The notes below the pieces were generated by a model. The model saw nothing but the letters and a program-made list of their open reading frames with translations, searched no databases and had not been told where the DNA came from. From Enterococcus innesii (lineage in GTDB: Bacteria; Bacillota; Bacilli; Lactobacillales; Enterococcaceae): 64,000 nt of DNA. Below are positions 1 through 9,681 of the stretch, piece after piece. A program made the position numbers and the translations under genes. The DNA lies in NCBI GenBank assembly GCA_018982785.1, contig JAHHEN010000004.1, positions 67,001-131,000 on the forward strand, read 5' to 3'. Position 1 is the stretch's first letter; each line of letters opens with the position of its first letter.

Positions 1-785
1 TTGTTCCGGCATCAATGGTCGAAGATCATTTTGTTGCGGATTTTGAAGATTACAAAGGGAAAACATTGACCTTTAAAATCGTTGAGATCGAGCCTTCTGA
101 AAACCGCTTGATCCTTTCTCATAAAGCTGTTGTTGAAGCAGAAAAAGCAAAACAAAAAGAAGCGTTATTAGCTGATTTATATGAAGGACAAGAAGTAGAA
201 GGAAAAGTAGCTCGTTTGACTGATTTTGGTGCCTTCGTAGACCTAGGCGGCATCGATGGACTTGTCCATGTCTCTGAAATTTCGCATGGGCATGTGGGCA
301 AACCGAGTGACGTTTTGTCTGTTGGTGATACCGTCAATGTCCGTATCTTATCTGTTGATGCAGACAAAGAACGTGTGTCTCTTTCAATCAAAGACACATT
401 GCCTGGACCTTGGACCAATATCGAAGAACAAGCGGCTGTTGGCAGTGTCTTAACTGGGACTGTTAAACGTTTGACAAGCTTCGGTGCGTTTGTGGAAGTC
501 TTCCCAGGTGTTGAAGGGCTGATCCATATTTCACAAATCTCCCATAAACACATTGCGACACCACATGAAGTCTTACAAGAAGGCGATGAAGTGCAAGTGA
601 AAGTGCTCGAAGTGAACCCTTCAGAACACCGAATCGCATTAAGCATCAAAGCATTAGAAAAAGCCGAAAACACCAATGAAACACAAGAAGTTTCAGAGGA
701 TGATTATCAATTGCCAGAAGAATCAACCGGGTTTACCATGGGTGATATCTTAGGCGATGCCTTAAAAGACAGCGACGAAGAGTAA
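1..785 (+). CDS. rpsA: 30S ribosomal protein S1 homologue, C-terminal part
   Basis: The reading frame is open from the first bases of the window, so the 5' part of the gene lies upstream. The visible ~260 residues hold the end of one S1 (OB-fold) RNA-binding domain and then two complete S1 repeats. Each complete repeat has the DFGAFV or SFGAFV strand, the GLVHVSEISH or GLIHISQISH motif and a closing LSIK strand. An acidic tail ends the protein. In Firmicutes this gene (B. subtilis ypfD) sits next to der and hup, as here. It is expected to bind mRNA on the ribosome, although Gram-positive S1 proteins are shorter and less essential than the E. coli one. It is followed by a terminator, so der is probably transcribed separately. 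Confidence 0.93.
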   Translation, partial: VPASMVEDHFVADFEDYKGKTLTFKIVEIEPSENRLILSHKAVVEAEKAKQKEALLADLYEGQEVEGKVARLTDFGAFVDLGGIDGLVHVSEISHGHVGKPSDVLSVGDTVNVRILSVDADKERVSLSIKDTLPGPWTNIEEQAAVGSVLTGTVKRLTSFGAFVEVFPGVEGLIHISQISHKHIATPHEVLQEGDEVQVKVLEVNPSEHRIALSIKALEKAENTNETQEVSEDDYQLPEESTGFTMGDILGDALKDSDEE

Positions 786-794
786 TTGTATGCC

Positions 795-853
795 ATCAGC
801 TTATAACGATTCGATGTTTGAATTTGTTATAAGCTGATTTTTTGTTTGCTGGG
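795..853 (+). terminator. Rho-independent terminator after rpsA
   Basis: A 13-bp inverted repeat (ATCAGCTTATAAC with GTTATAAGCTGAT) is followed by a T-run. It lies ten bases past the rpsA stop codon. Confidence 0.85.
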
Positions 854-948
854 AAAGCTTGCAACTTTCCATGGCTTTAGGTAAACTAAGTAAGATTGAA
901 TACAAGAAGCAGCGTACAAGGACTGCTTTTTTAAATGGAGGGTAAAAA

Positions 949-2259
949 ATGTCAAATCCAACAATAGCGATCGTTGGACGTCCGAATGTGGGGAAATCGA
1001 CCATTTTCAACCGGATAGCTGGAGAACGAATTTCGATCGTTGAGGATACTCCAGGAGTGACCAGAGATCGTATTTATGCCACTGGCGAATGGCTAGGCCG
1101 TGAGTTTAGCGTAATCGATACAGGTGGGATCGATTTAAGTGATGAGCCGTTTATGGATCAAATCAAGCATCAAGCAGAAATCGCCATCGATGAAGCAGAT
1201 GTCATTGTTTTTATTACGAGTGCTCGTGAAGGAGTAACAGATGCGGACGAGCTTGTGGCTCGTTTGTTATACAAAAGCAACAAACCCGTGATTTTAGCGG
1301 TCAACAAAGTTGATAATCCCGAGATGCGTAACGATATCTATGAATTCTATGGTTTAGGTCTGGGCGATCCATACCCAATCTCAGGAAGTCATGGATTAGG
1401 GATCGGTGATGTTCTTGATGAAGCAGTCAAACACTTCACCAATGAAGCGGAAGAAGAAGACGATTCCATCATCAAGTTTAGTTTGATCGGTCGACCAAAC
1501 GTCGGGAAATCCTCTTTGATCAATGCGATTCTTGGAGAAGAGCGAGTAATTGTTTCAGATATCGAAGGAACGACACGTGATGCGATCGATACCCATTTTA
1601 CTAGCGAAAGCGGTCAAGAATTTACCATGATCGATACCGCCGGCATGCGTAAAAAAGGGAAGGTCTACGAATCTACTGAAAAATACAGTGTCATGCGAGC
1701 AATGCGGGCCATTGAACGCTCAGACGTCGTCTTGATGGTCTTGAACGCCGAAGAAGGAATTCGCGAGCAAGACAAACGGATCGCTGGCTATGCCCATGAG
1801 GCAGGCCGTGGAATCATTATTGTTGTCAATAAATGGGATACATTGAAAAAAGAAACGAATACGATGCGTGATTTTGAAGAAGAGATCAGAGATGAATTCC
1901 AATATTTGGATTACGCGCCAATCATTTTTGTTTCCGCAGTGACGAAGCAGCGCTTGAATAAGCTGCCGCAATTGATTGAAGAAGTCAGCATGAATCAAAA
2001 CATGCGTATTCCATCTGCGTTGTTGAATGACGTCATTATGGACGCTGTGGCGATCAACCCAACACCAACAGACAAAGGCAAACGTTTGAAGATTTTTTAT
2101 GCGACGCAAGTAGCTGTCAAACCGCCAACTTTTGTTATTTTTGTCAACGAAGAAGAACTGATGCATTTCTCTTATGCACGTTTCTTAGAAAATCAAATCC
2201 GCAAGGCATTCACTTTTGAAGGAACGCCGATTCGGATCATTCCTCGCAGAAGAAAATAG
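949..2259 (+). CDS. der: Ribosome biogenesis GTPase Der (EngA)
   Basis: The protein is 436 aa, the usual Der length. It carries two tandem GTPase domains, each with a GRPNVGKS P-loop (near residues 10 and 180). The first domain has DTPG and NKVD motifs, the second has DTAG and NKWD. A KH-like domain ends in a basic tail (RIIPRRRK). Der acts in late assembly of the 50S subunit in the cytoplasm and is essential in studied bacteria. The start ATG follows a GGAGG-type site with good spacing. The gene stands between the rpsA terminator and hup. Confidence 0.97.
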   Translation: MSNPTIAIVGRPNVGKSTIFNRIAGERISIVEDTPGVTRDRIYATGEWLGREFSVIDTGGIDLSDEPFMDQIKHQAEIAIDEADVIVFITSAREGVTDADELVARLLYKSNKPVILAVNKVDNPEMRNDIYEFYGLGLGDPYPISGSHGLGIGDVLDEAVKHFTNEAEEEDDSIIKFSLIGRPNVGKSSLINAILGEERVIVSDIEGTTRDAIDTHFTSESGQEFTMIDTAGMRKKGKVYESTEKYSVMRAMRAIERSDVVLMVLNAEEGIREQDKRIAGYAHEAGRGIIIVVNKWDTLKKETNTMRDFEEEIRDEFQYLDYAPIIFVSAVTKQRLNKLPQLIEEVSMNQNMRIPSALLNDVIMDAVAINPTPTDKGKRLKIFYATQVAVKPPTFVIFVNEEELMHFSYARFLENQIRKAFTFEGTPIRIIPRRRK

Positions 2260-2493
2260 AGATTTTATCATACTTTGTTTCTTTTTACAAAGAAATCTGT
2301 CCTTTTCTAGAAAAATGGGAAAAAACCAAAAAAAAACCCCCCTAAAAACGTTAAAATCCTTGATATTACAAGGTTCTTATGATAACGTTATATCAGAATA
2401 TTGATGGTAATCAATATTTGACAAAAACCTTGGACCACTCAAGATTTTTGTTGATGCATGACATCAAAAAAATATCAGGAGGTGAAACCATCC

Positions 2494-2769
2494 ATGGCAA
2501 ATAAAGCAGAATTAATCGAAAAAGTTGCAGCAGCTACTGACTTAACTAAGAAAGACGCAACTGCAGCAGTAGACGCTGTATTCTCAACAATTCAAGACGC
2601 TTTAGCTAACGGTGAAAAAGTTCAATTGATCGGCTTTGGTAACTTTGAAGTTCGTTCTCGTGCAGAACGCAAAGGACGCAACCCACAAACTGGTGAAGAA
2701 ATCAAGATCCCTGCTAGCAAAGTACCTGCATTCAAACCAGGTAAAGCTCTTAAAGACGCAGTGAAATAA
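2494..2769 (+). CDS. hup: DNA-binding protein HU
   Basis: This is a 91-aa histone-like protein that starts MANKAEL and carries the HU signature around [18 protein letters not shown], with a lysine-rich C-terminus. It binds and bends DNA as a dimer. An in-frame upstream ATG at 2458 exists, but the start at 2494 is preceded by a near-perfect AGGAGGTG ribosome binding site (2477-2484) and gives the normal HU N-terminus. Codon use is strongly biased, which fits high expression. A terminator follows immediately. Confidence 0.97.
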   Translation: MANKAELIEKVAAATDLTKKDATAAVDAVFSTIQDALANGEKVQLIGFGNFEVRSRAERKGRNPQTGEEIKIPASKVPAFKPGKALKDAVK

Positions 2770-2782
2770 TTGAGTCTTGTAG

Positions 2783-2809
2783 AAACCCTTGAGTAATCAA
2801 GGGTTTTTT
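2783..2809 (+). terminator. Terminator after hup
   Basis: A stem of AAACCCTTGA with TCAAGGGTTT and a four-base loop is followed by six T. Confidence 0.9.
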
Positions 2810-2871
2810 CTTTTGATTAAATATTGGTTGTTGCCATGCGGTTGTCATCTGGAAAGTAAGCAATCACATTT

Positions 2872-2886
2872 TATTGTCAGAAAATT
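2872..2886. promoter_or_regulatory. CodY-box-like site, distal
   Basis: The 15-mer TATTGTCAGAAAATT matches the CodY consensus AATTTTCWGAAAATT at 13 of 15 positions. It lies about 190 bp upstream of the ilv promoter. CodY is the GTP- and branched-chain-amino-acid-sensing repressor of Firmicutes, so a site near ilv genes makes sense. Binding is inferred. Confidence 0.45.
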
Positions 2887-3057
2887 CAAAATAATAGTGT
2901 GTTTTTCTTTTGATCTAAAAAAAACACTTAGCGCCAATGCTTACTCACTTTTGGATATAATCACTCTTGATACAAAAGAGATCTTAACGAAAAGGGGAGA
3001 CCGATTAAATGACATCCAATGTTAGAATGGTCTGGATAGAATTGTCATTATTGAAAA

Positions 3058-3072
3058 AAAATTCAGAAAATT
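3058..3072. promoter_or_regulatory. CodY-box-like site next to the ilv promoter
   Basis: AAAATTCAGAAAATT matches the CodY consensus at 13 of 15 positions and ends two bases before the -35 hexamer of the ilv promoter. A bound CodY dimer would be expected to block RNA polymerase. This adds a repression layer to the attenuator downstream. Confidence 0.6.
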
Positions 3073-3074
3073 CG

Positions 3075-3103
3075 TTGACAAGTGTTTTTCCAAAGGGTAT
3101 ATT
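3075..3103 (+). promoter_or_regulatory. Sigma-A promoter of the ilv operon
   Basis: A perfect -35 hexamer TTGACA (3075-3080), a 17-bp spacer and the -10 hexamer TATATT (3098-3103) are visible. The predicted start near 3110 leaves about 45 nt before the leader peptide. Confidence 0.85.
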
Positions 3104-3153
3104 GGTAAACAATTACAAGAACGTTACTATTTCTAATGAAGGAGCCATTTTCT

Positions 3154-3207
3154 ATGCGTAATTTTAATCAATATTTATTAGTCATTATTATTGATACCAG
3201 GACTTAG
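3154..3207 (+). CDS. ilv operon leader peptide, Leu/Val/Ile-rich
   Basis: A 17-codon ORF encodes MRNFNQYLLVIIIDTRT. It is preceded by AAGGAG (3139-3144) nine bases before the ATG. Six consecutive codons, Leu-Leu-Val-Ile-Ile-Ile, specify exactly the amino acids made by the pathway downstream. This is the hallmark of ribosome-mediated attenuation, as known for enterobacterial ilv/leu operons and proposed for the Lactococcus lactis leu-ilv operon. Ribosome stalling here when charged Leu, Val or Ile tRNA is scarce would favour the antiterminator. Confidence 0.85.
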   Translation: MRNFNQYLLVIIIDTRT

Positions 3208-3310
3208 AACACGGAAGCAAAAATTATCCGTTTGTTTGAGTCCTATTTGCGTAAGTAAAATGGGATTCTGGCAAAGCATCCCAGTTTTATATAACCGGGA
3301 TGCTTTTTTT
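3200..3310 (+). promoter_or_regulatory. ilv attenuator: pause hairpin, antiterminator and terminator
   Basis: Three mutually linked structures follow the leader peptide. A proximal stem pairs GGACT (3200-3204, within the last leader codons) with AGTCC (3239-3243), with ACGGA and TCCGT inside it. TGGGAT (3261-3266) can pair with ATCCCA (3278-3283) as an antiterminator. AAAGCATCCC (3273-3282) pairs with GGGATGCTTT (3297-3306) and is followed by a seven-T run, forming the terminator. Antiterminator and terminator share 3278-3282 and so exclude each other. Confidence 0.8.
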
Positions 3311-3336
3311 ATTCCAAAATGCAGGAGATGATGAGT

Positions 3337-5024
3337 GTGAGAAGTGATCAAATTAAAAAAGGGATCGATGCAGCGCCAGCTAGGAGTCTGCTCTATGCCA
3401 CAGGACAAGTTAAAAATATCCATGATATGAACAAACCATTTATCGCGATATGTAATTCCTATATCGATATCGTACCCGGACATGTGCATTTACGGGAGTT
3501 AGCAGATATCGCTAAAGAAGCGATTCGTGAAGCTGGCGGCATCCCTTTTGAGTTCAATACGATCGGCGTGGATGATGGCATTGCGATGGGACATATTGGC
3601 ATGCGTTATTCGCTACCTAGCCGAGAATTGATCGCTGATTCTGCAGAAACCGTCATCAATGCCCACTGGTTTGACGGCGTATTTTATATCCCAAATTGTG
3701 ACAAGATCACTCCTGGCATGATTTTAGCAGCGATGCGGACCAACGTACCAGGAATCTTTTGTTCCGGCGGTCCGATGAAAGCCGGCATTGATCCTCGGGG
3801 ACATCAAATAACCTTATCTTCCATGTTTGAAGCCGTTGGGACGTACAAGACGGGTAATATGACAAAAGAAGATTTTGAGTTTATGGAACAAAATGCCTGT
3901 CCGACTTGCGGCTCCTGCGCAGGGATGTTTACTGCCAACTCGATGAATTGCCTCTTAGAAATCTTAGGATTGGCAATGCCAGGCAATGGCACGATCCTCG
4001 CTGTGTCTCAAGAGCGACGAGAACTAGTCAGACAAGCCGCCTTTAAGTTGATGGATCTTGTTGAAAAACAAGTCAAGCCTCGCGACATCGTGACCAAAGA
4101 AGCTATTGATGATGCCTTCGCTTTAGACATGGCGATGGGGGTTCCACCAACACAGTGCTGCATACCTTAGCGATCGCCAATGAAGCAGAGATTGACTATG
4201 ACTTAAGACGGGTCAATGAAATCGCTAAAAGAGTGCCTTATCTCTCAAAAATCGCGCCATCATCAGCCTATTCGATGCACGATGTCCATGAAGCTGGCGG
4301 CGTTTCGGCAATCATAAGGGAGCTTTGTGATATCGAGGGAGCGATTCATCCCGATCGACCGACTGTTACCGGTAAGACGTTACGAGAAAATGTCGCTGAA
4401 GCGAAGATCCACAACGAAGAAGTCATTCATCCCAAAGAAAACCCGTATAGTCCTGTGGGGGGGCTATCGATCTTGTACGGAAATATCGCCCCAGAAGGCA
4501 GTGTCATCAAGGTCGGTGGGGTCGATCCAAGTGTCCAAGTATTCAAAGGGAAAGCGATCTGTTTTGATTCTCATGATGAAGCAGTTGCTGCCATCGACAA
4601 CCATACCGTACAAAAAGGACATGTTGTAGTGATCCGCTATGAGGGTCCGAAAGGAGGACCAGGTATGCCAGAAATGCTGGCGCCTACCTCAAGTATCGTT
4701 GGTCGTGGGTTAGGCAAAGATGTCGCCTTGATCACCGATGGCCGCTTTTCAGGAGCGACCCGAGGAATCGCCGTTGGCCATATTTCGCCAGAAGCCGCTG
4801 CAGGCGGTCCGTTAGGCCTAGTCAACGACGGTGATGAAATCATAATTGATTTGCCAAATCGGACGCTAAATCTGCAAGTTTCAGAAGAAGAACTTGCCAC
4901 GCGTGCGCAAGAACGACCAAAGTTTCGTTCGAAAGTGAAGAAAGGCTGGCTTGCACGTTATACCGCTTTAGTGACCTCTGCGAATACGGGCGGGATTATG
5001 CGAGTACCTGATGAGGAGGAGTAG
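3337..5024 (+). CDS. ilvD: Dihydroxy-acid dehydratase, frameshifted as sequenced
   Basis: IlvD converts dihydroxy-isovalerate and dihydroxy-methylvalerate to the 2-keto acids of Val and Ile. Two overlapping frames (about 278 and 289 aa) together cover the full ~560-aa enzyme. The break is at a G5 run (4137-4141). One more G would restore the MGGSTNT motif instead of a premature stop. Iron-sulphur cysteines are visible in NCDKITPG and [12 protein letters not shown], and the C-terminal GRFSGATRG region is intact. The GTG at 3337 is preferred over ATGs at 3319-3331 because GGAG at 3324-3327 is spaced correctly for it. It is the first gene of the ilv operon. I judge the frameshift a sequencing error, but a real mutation would abolish valine and isoleucine synthesis. 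Confidence 0.93.
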
Positions 5025-5026
5025 CA

Positions 5027-6727
5027 ATGGAAAATATCGAGTATCAAGCATCGCATCTAAGGACTGGCGCGCAAGTGTTAGTGGACAGCCTGCAAGAGCA
5101 AGGCGTCGAGATGATCTTTGGCTATCCGGGTGGCGCCGTCTTACCGTTATATGACCAATTATATGATGCAGCGATTCCAAATATTTTGACGCGTCACGAG
5201 CAAGGGGCGATCCACGCCGCTGAAGGCTATGCCAAAGCTACTGGTAATGTGGGGGTCGTTTTAGTGACTAGCGGACCAGGTGCTACGAATGTTGTTACGG
5301 GCATTGCCGATGCCATGAGTGATTCCGTACCGTTGGTGGTTATCACGGGGCAAGTGGCGGTACCAGGAATTGGCAAAGATGCTTTTCAAGAAGCGGATAT
5401 TCTAGGTATCACGTTGCCGATCACGAAATACAACTACCAAGTCCGCTGTGTCGATGAGTTGCCGAAAGTGATCGCTGAAGCCTTTCACATCGCTTCAACT
5501 GGTCGTAAGGGCCCAGTTGTCATCGACCTTCCGAAAGATATTACCCTACAAGAAACCGCCGAAACCTGCTCGTTGCCGATCACAAGGAAAAGCTATCAAC
5601 CGACTGCAGAGCCATCTCGTCTGCAAATCGAAAAATTGATGCAAGTTCTAGAAAAAGCACAGCGACCAGTAGTACTGGCGGGTGCAGGCGTGATCGCTGC
5701 CGAAGCTGCGGCTGAACTAAATGCATTTATTGCCAAGTACAAGTTGCCGACAGTCACAACGTTGCTCGGCTTAGGCTTGCTGCCAAGTGATCATCAATTT
5801 TTCTTGGGCATGGGCGGTATGCATGGCACCTATGCGGCGAACATGGCTTTATCGGAAGCCGATTTGATTATCAATATCGGCTCTCGCTTCGATGATCGTT
5901 TAGCAACGGCCGGCAGTCAGTTCGGCAAGCAGGCGATCGTTGCTCATATCGATATCGACCCAGTAGAGATCGGCAAGATCGTAGAAACTAAGATCCCAAT
6001 CGTTGGCGATGCCAAGGCTGCTTTGCAACAAATGCTGCGCTATAAGCCAACAAGAGGAACATGGTCTGACTGGTTGGATCTATGCCAAAAACGGAAAAAG
6101 GAAAAACCTTATCGCTATGATCGCACCCAGACACAAGAAATCAAACCGCAAAAGGTCATCGAAGAAGTAGGACGTTTGACCAAAGGAGAGGCTTACGTCA
6201 TTACCGATGTTGGGCAACATCAAATGTGGGTCGCGCAGTATTATCCGTTTCGCTTTCCTAAACAATTGATTACCAGTGGCGGACTGGGCACGATGGGCTA
6301 TGGGATCCCTGCGGGAATTGGTGCCCAATTTGCTCATCCAGAAAAAATGGTCGTGGTGTTTGTTGGCGATGGTGGATTTCAAATGACGAACCAAGAATTT
6401 GCGATTTTGAATGAGTATGGCTTGAATGTCAAATTTGTTTTGTTGAACAATCGTTCGTTAGGAATGGTCCGTCAATGGCAAGAAACCTTTCATGGCAAAC
6501 GACGCTCTGCCTCTGTTTTTGCACAACAACCTGATTTTGTTAAACTGGCACAAGCTTACGGCATCGAAGGCTGTCGGATCGATGCCCCAGAGCAACTGGC
6601 AGATCAATTGGCAGCAGCTTTTTCTCAAGCAGGACCGCAGCTGATCGAAGTAATGGTCTCGCCCTCAGAGCACGTGCTGCCGATGATTCCACCGGGGAAA
6701 GCCAATCATGAAATGATGGGGGTCTAA
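5027..6727 (+). CDS. ilvB: Acetolactate synthase large (catalytic) subunit
   Basis: The 566-aa ThDP enzyme condenses pyruvate with pyruvate or 2-ketobutyrate, the first common step of Val, Leu and Ile synthesis. It shows the N-terminal ThDP-pyrimidine domain (GYPGGAVLPLYD, HEQGA with the catalytic Glu), the central FAD-binding domain, and the C-terminal ThDP/Mg motif GDGGFQMTNQEF...NN. It starts two bases after ilvD and is followed by ilvN, so it is an anabolic AHAS rather than the catabolic AlsS, which lacks a small-subunit partner. Confidence 0.97.
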   Translation: MENIEYQASHLRTGAQVLVDSLQEQGVEMIFGYPGGAVLPLYDQLYDAAIPNILTRHEQGAIHAAEGYAKATGNVGVVLVTSGPGATNVVTGIADAMSDSVPLVVITGQVAVPGIGKDAFQEADILGITLPITKYNYQVRCVDELPKVIAEAFHIASTGRKGPVVIDLPKDITLQETAETCSLPITRKSYQPTAEPSRLQIEKLMQVLEKAQRPVVLAGAGVIAAEAAAELNAFIAKYKLPTVTTLLGLGLLPSDHQFFLGMGGMHGTYAANMALSEADLIINIGSRFDDRLATAGSQFGKQAIVAHIDIDPVEIGKIVETKIPIVGDAKAALQQMLRYKPTRGTWSDWLDLCQKRKKEKPYRYDRTQTQEIKPQKVIEEVGRLTKGEAYVITDVGQHQMWVAQYYPFRFPKQLITSGGLGTMGYGIPAGIGAQFAHPEKMVVVFVGDGGFQMTNQEFAILNEYGLNVKFVLLNNRSLGMVRQWQETFHGKRRSASVFAQQPDFVKLAQAYGIEGCRIDAPEQLADQLAAAFSQAGPQLIEVMVSPSEHVLPMIPPGKANHEMMGV

Positions 6728-6731
6728 GGAG

Positions 6732-7208
6732 ATGAAACGGGTATTAGCAGCAATCGTTCATAATGAAGCAGGTGTTTTGAGCCGCATTACGAGTGTCTTA
6801 AACCGCCGACAGGTCAATATCGAGAGTATCTCTGTCGGCACAACGGAACGGCCAGAATTTTCACGAATGACGATCATTGTCAACGTGAACGATTTGACAG
6901 AAACAGAACAAGTGACTAAGCATCTGAACAAACAGATCGATGTCTTGAAGGTTTCTGATATCACAGAAATTCCTCATATCGAACGGGAGCTGGTGCTGAT
7001 CAAAGTCAATGCACCAACTACCAGCCGCTCGGAGATCCAAGCAGTGATCGATCCGTTTCGAGCGCACATTGTCGATGTCGCACTGAAAACGATCGTTGTG
7101 CAAGTTGCCGGCGATACAAAAAAGGTAGAAGCATGCATCGAAGTTTTGCGTCCCTACGGGATCAAACAGTTGGCACGAACAGGGGTCACGGGTTTTACAA
7201 GAGGGTAA
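6732..7208 (+). CDS. ilvN: Acetolactate synthase small (regulatory) subunit
   Basis: The 158-aa protein has an N-terminal ACT domain (VHNEAGVLSRITSVLNRRQVNIESISVG) that normally binds valine for feedback inhibition, followed by the ALS small-subunit C-terminal domain. It starts four bases after the ilvB stop, so the two subunits are translationally coupled. Confidence 0.96.
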   Translation: MKRVLAAIVHNEAGVLSRITSVLNRRQVNIESISVGTTERPEFSRMTIIVNVNDLTETEQVTKHLNKQIDVLKVSDITEIPHIERELVLIKVNAPTTSRSEIQAVIDPFRAHIVDVALKTIVVQVAGDTKKVEACIEVLRPYGIKQLARTGVTGFTRG

Positions 7209-7234
7209 GTGCAATTTTGAATTGCTTAAAATAA

Positions 7235-8248
<1,014 letters not shown>

Positions 8249-8262
8249 AGGTGGCGCGTTTG

Positions 8263-9513
8263 TTGGTGACAGTTTCTGCAATTGAACAAGCCTACGAGCG
8301 ACTGCGGGGAGCAGTTAGTCATACACCGCTGCAATATGATCGCTTTTTATCTGAAAAATACCAAGCGACGGTTTTATTGAAACGAGAGGACTTGCAAAAA
8401 GTCCGCTCCTTCAAATTACGAGGTGCCTACTATGCGATCACCCAGGCAGATCCTGAACTGACTCGTCGTGGCGTCGTCTGTGCCAGTGCCGGGAACCATG
8501 CCCAAGGCGTTGCTTATACCTGTCAAGAACAGCAGATCCATGCGGTCATTTTCATGCCGACAACGACCCCGCAACAAAAAATCGCGCAAGTGCTCTTTTT
8601 CGGCGGTGACTACGTCAAGATCGAATTGGTGGGAGATACCTTTGATGCGGCGGCGCAGGCTGCCAAACAATTTGCCAAAGAAGAACAAATGGCGTTCATT
8701 GCTCCTTTTGATGATCCCAATATTATCGCAGGACAAGGAACAGTAGCCGTGGAAATGTTGGCTGATGCTGAAAAGAAACAAGTAACGATCGATTTGGTGG
8801 TGGCTGCCATTGGCGGTGGTGGCTTGATCAGCGGAACCGCAGCCTATTTGAAAGAAAAGCAACCGAAGATAAAAGTTGTTGGAGCAGAACCTGTAGGGGC
8901 AGCCTCGATGCAAGCAGCCTTTGATCACCAAGGACCAGTGGCTTTAGAGCATATTGAAACCTTTGTGGATGGTGCGGCAGTCAAACAAGTCGGAGCTCAA
9001 ACCTATGCCCATGCCAAACGCTACGTGGATCAATTGGTAACGGTGGAAGAAGGTGCAATCTGCCAAACGATTTTAGAATTATACAGCAAACAAGCGATCG
9101 TCGCTGAACCAGCTGGTGCCTTGAGTGTGGCAGCTTTGGATCTGATCAAAGAGCAAATCAAAGGCAAAACAGTCGTCTGTATTGTGAGTGGCGGCAACAA
9201 TGATAGTTCCCGCATGGCTGAGATCGAAGAGAAATCACTGATTTATCAAGGATTGAAACATTATTTTATCGTCAACTTCCCGCAACGTCCCGGTGCGTTG
9301 AAGGAATTTGTTAGCCATGTATTAGGGCCTGATGATGATATCACGAGGTTTGAATATACGAAAAAAATCAATCGTGGAACAGGACCAGTAATGCTGGGAA
9401 TCTTGTTGAAACACAAAAAAGATCTACCCGCATTACTGTCACGAATTGAACAGTTTGACCAAAACTATATCAACCTTCAGCAAAATCAATCACTTTACTC
9501 GCTTTTGGTTTAG
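8263..9513 (+). CDS. ilvA: Threonine dehydratase, biosynthetic type
   Basis: This PLP enzyme deaminates threonine to 2-ketobutyrate, feeding isoleucine synthesis. The PLP lysine lies in the SFKLRGAYYA motif and the glycine loop in GGGGLISG. The C-terminal ACT-like regulatory domain follows (about residue 330 on). Length (~416 aa) matches B. subtilis IlvA. The frame opens with GTG at 8251, but that codon lies inside the Shine-Dalgarno AGAGGTGG (8247-8254). TTG 8263, or the neighbours TTG 8260 and GTG 8266, fit the spacing better, so the start is uncertain by a few codons. It is the last gene of ilvDBNCA, the same order as in Lactococcus lactis. Confidence 0.93.
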   Translation: MVTVSAIEQAYERLRGAVSHTPLQYDRFLSEKYQATVLLKREDLQKVRSFKLRGAYYAITQADPELTRRGVVCASAGNHAQGVAYTCQEQQIHAVIFMPTTTPQQKIAQVLFFGGDYVKIELVGDTFDAAAQAAKQFAKEEQMAFIAPFDDPNIIAGQGTVAVEMLADAEKKQVTIDLVVAAIGGGGLISGTAAYLKEKQPKIKVVGAEPVGAASMQAAFDHQGPVALEHIETFVDGAAVKQVGAQTYAHAKRYVDQLVTVEEGAICQTILELYSKQAIVAEPAGALSVAALDLIKEQIKGKTVVCIVSGGNNDSSRMAEIEEKSLIYQGLKHYFIVNFPQRPGALKEFVSHVLGPDDDITRFEYTKKINRGTGPVMLGILLKHKKDLPALLSRIEQFDQNYINLQQNQSLYSLLV

Positions 9514-9516
9514 AAA

Positions 9517-9557
9517 AAAACATGGTTTCCTTTGTAATAACAGGAAATCATGTTTTT
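9517..9557 (+). terminator. Terminator of the ilv operon
   Basis: AAAACATGGTTTCC and GGAAATCATGTTTT form a long stem with one mismatch, followed by more T. It ends the operon right after ilvA. Confidence 0.85.
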
Positions 9558-9642
9558 TGTTTTTTGGCATAGAAACATAGGACAAATCGGCGAAAAATAC
9601 TTCCTAATGGTTAGCGATTTAGTAGGTGTTTCAGCGGCTTCT

Positions 9643-9651
9643 TGCTATAAT
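9643..9651 (+). promoter_or_regulatory. Extended -10 promoter of the AroB-like/TPR operon
   Basis: TGCTATAAT is a full extended -10 element about 30 bp before the next start codon. No convincing -35 is seen at 17 bp, which is acceptable for extended -10 promoters. Confidence 0.55.
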
Positions 9652-9681
9652 AGTAAGTAGTAGCAACAAAGGAGTGAGCCG

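Noticed and set aside
119-676. 185-aa minus-strand frame opposite rpsA
   Set aside because: It is a shadow of the rpsA reading frame, without a ribosome binding site.
2216-2404. 62-aa plus-strand frame after der
   Set aside because: It overlaps the end of der and has a low-complexity product; it looks like non-coding DNA before hup.
2956-2961. Isolated TATAAT upstream of the CodY/ilv promoter
   Set aside because: No -35 at 16-18 bp and the TG is off by one base; it could still drive the 3009 frame, but I cannot support it as a separate promoter.
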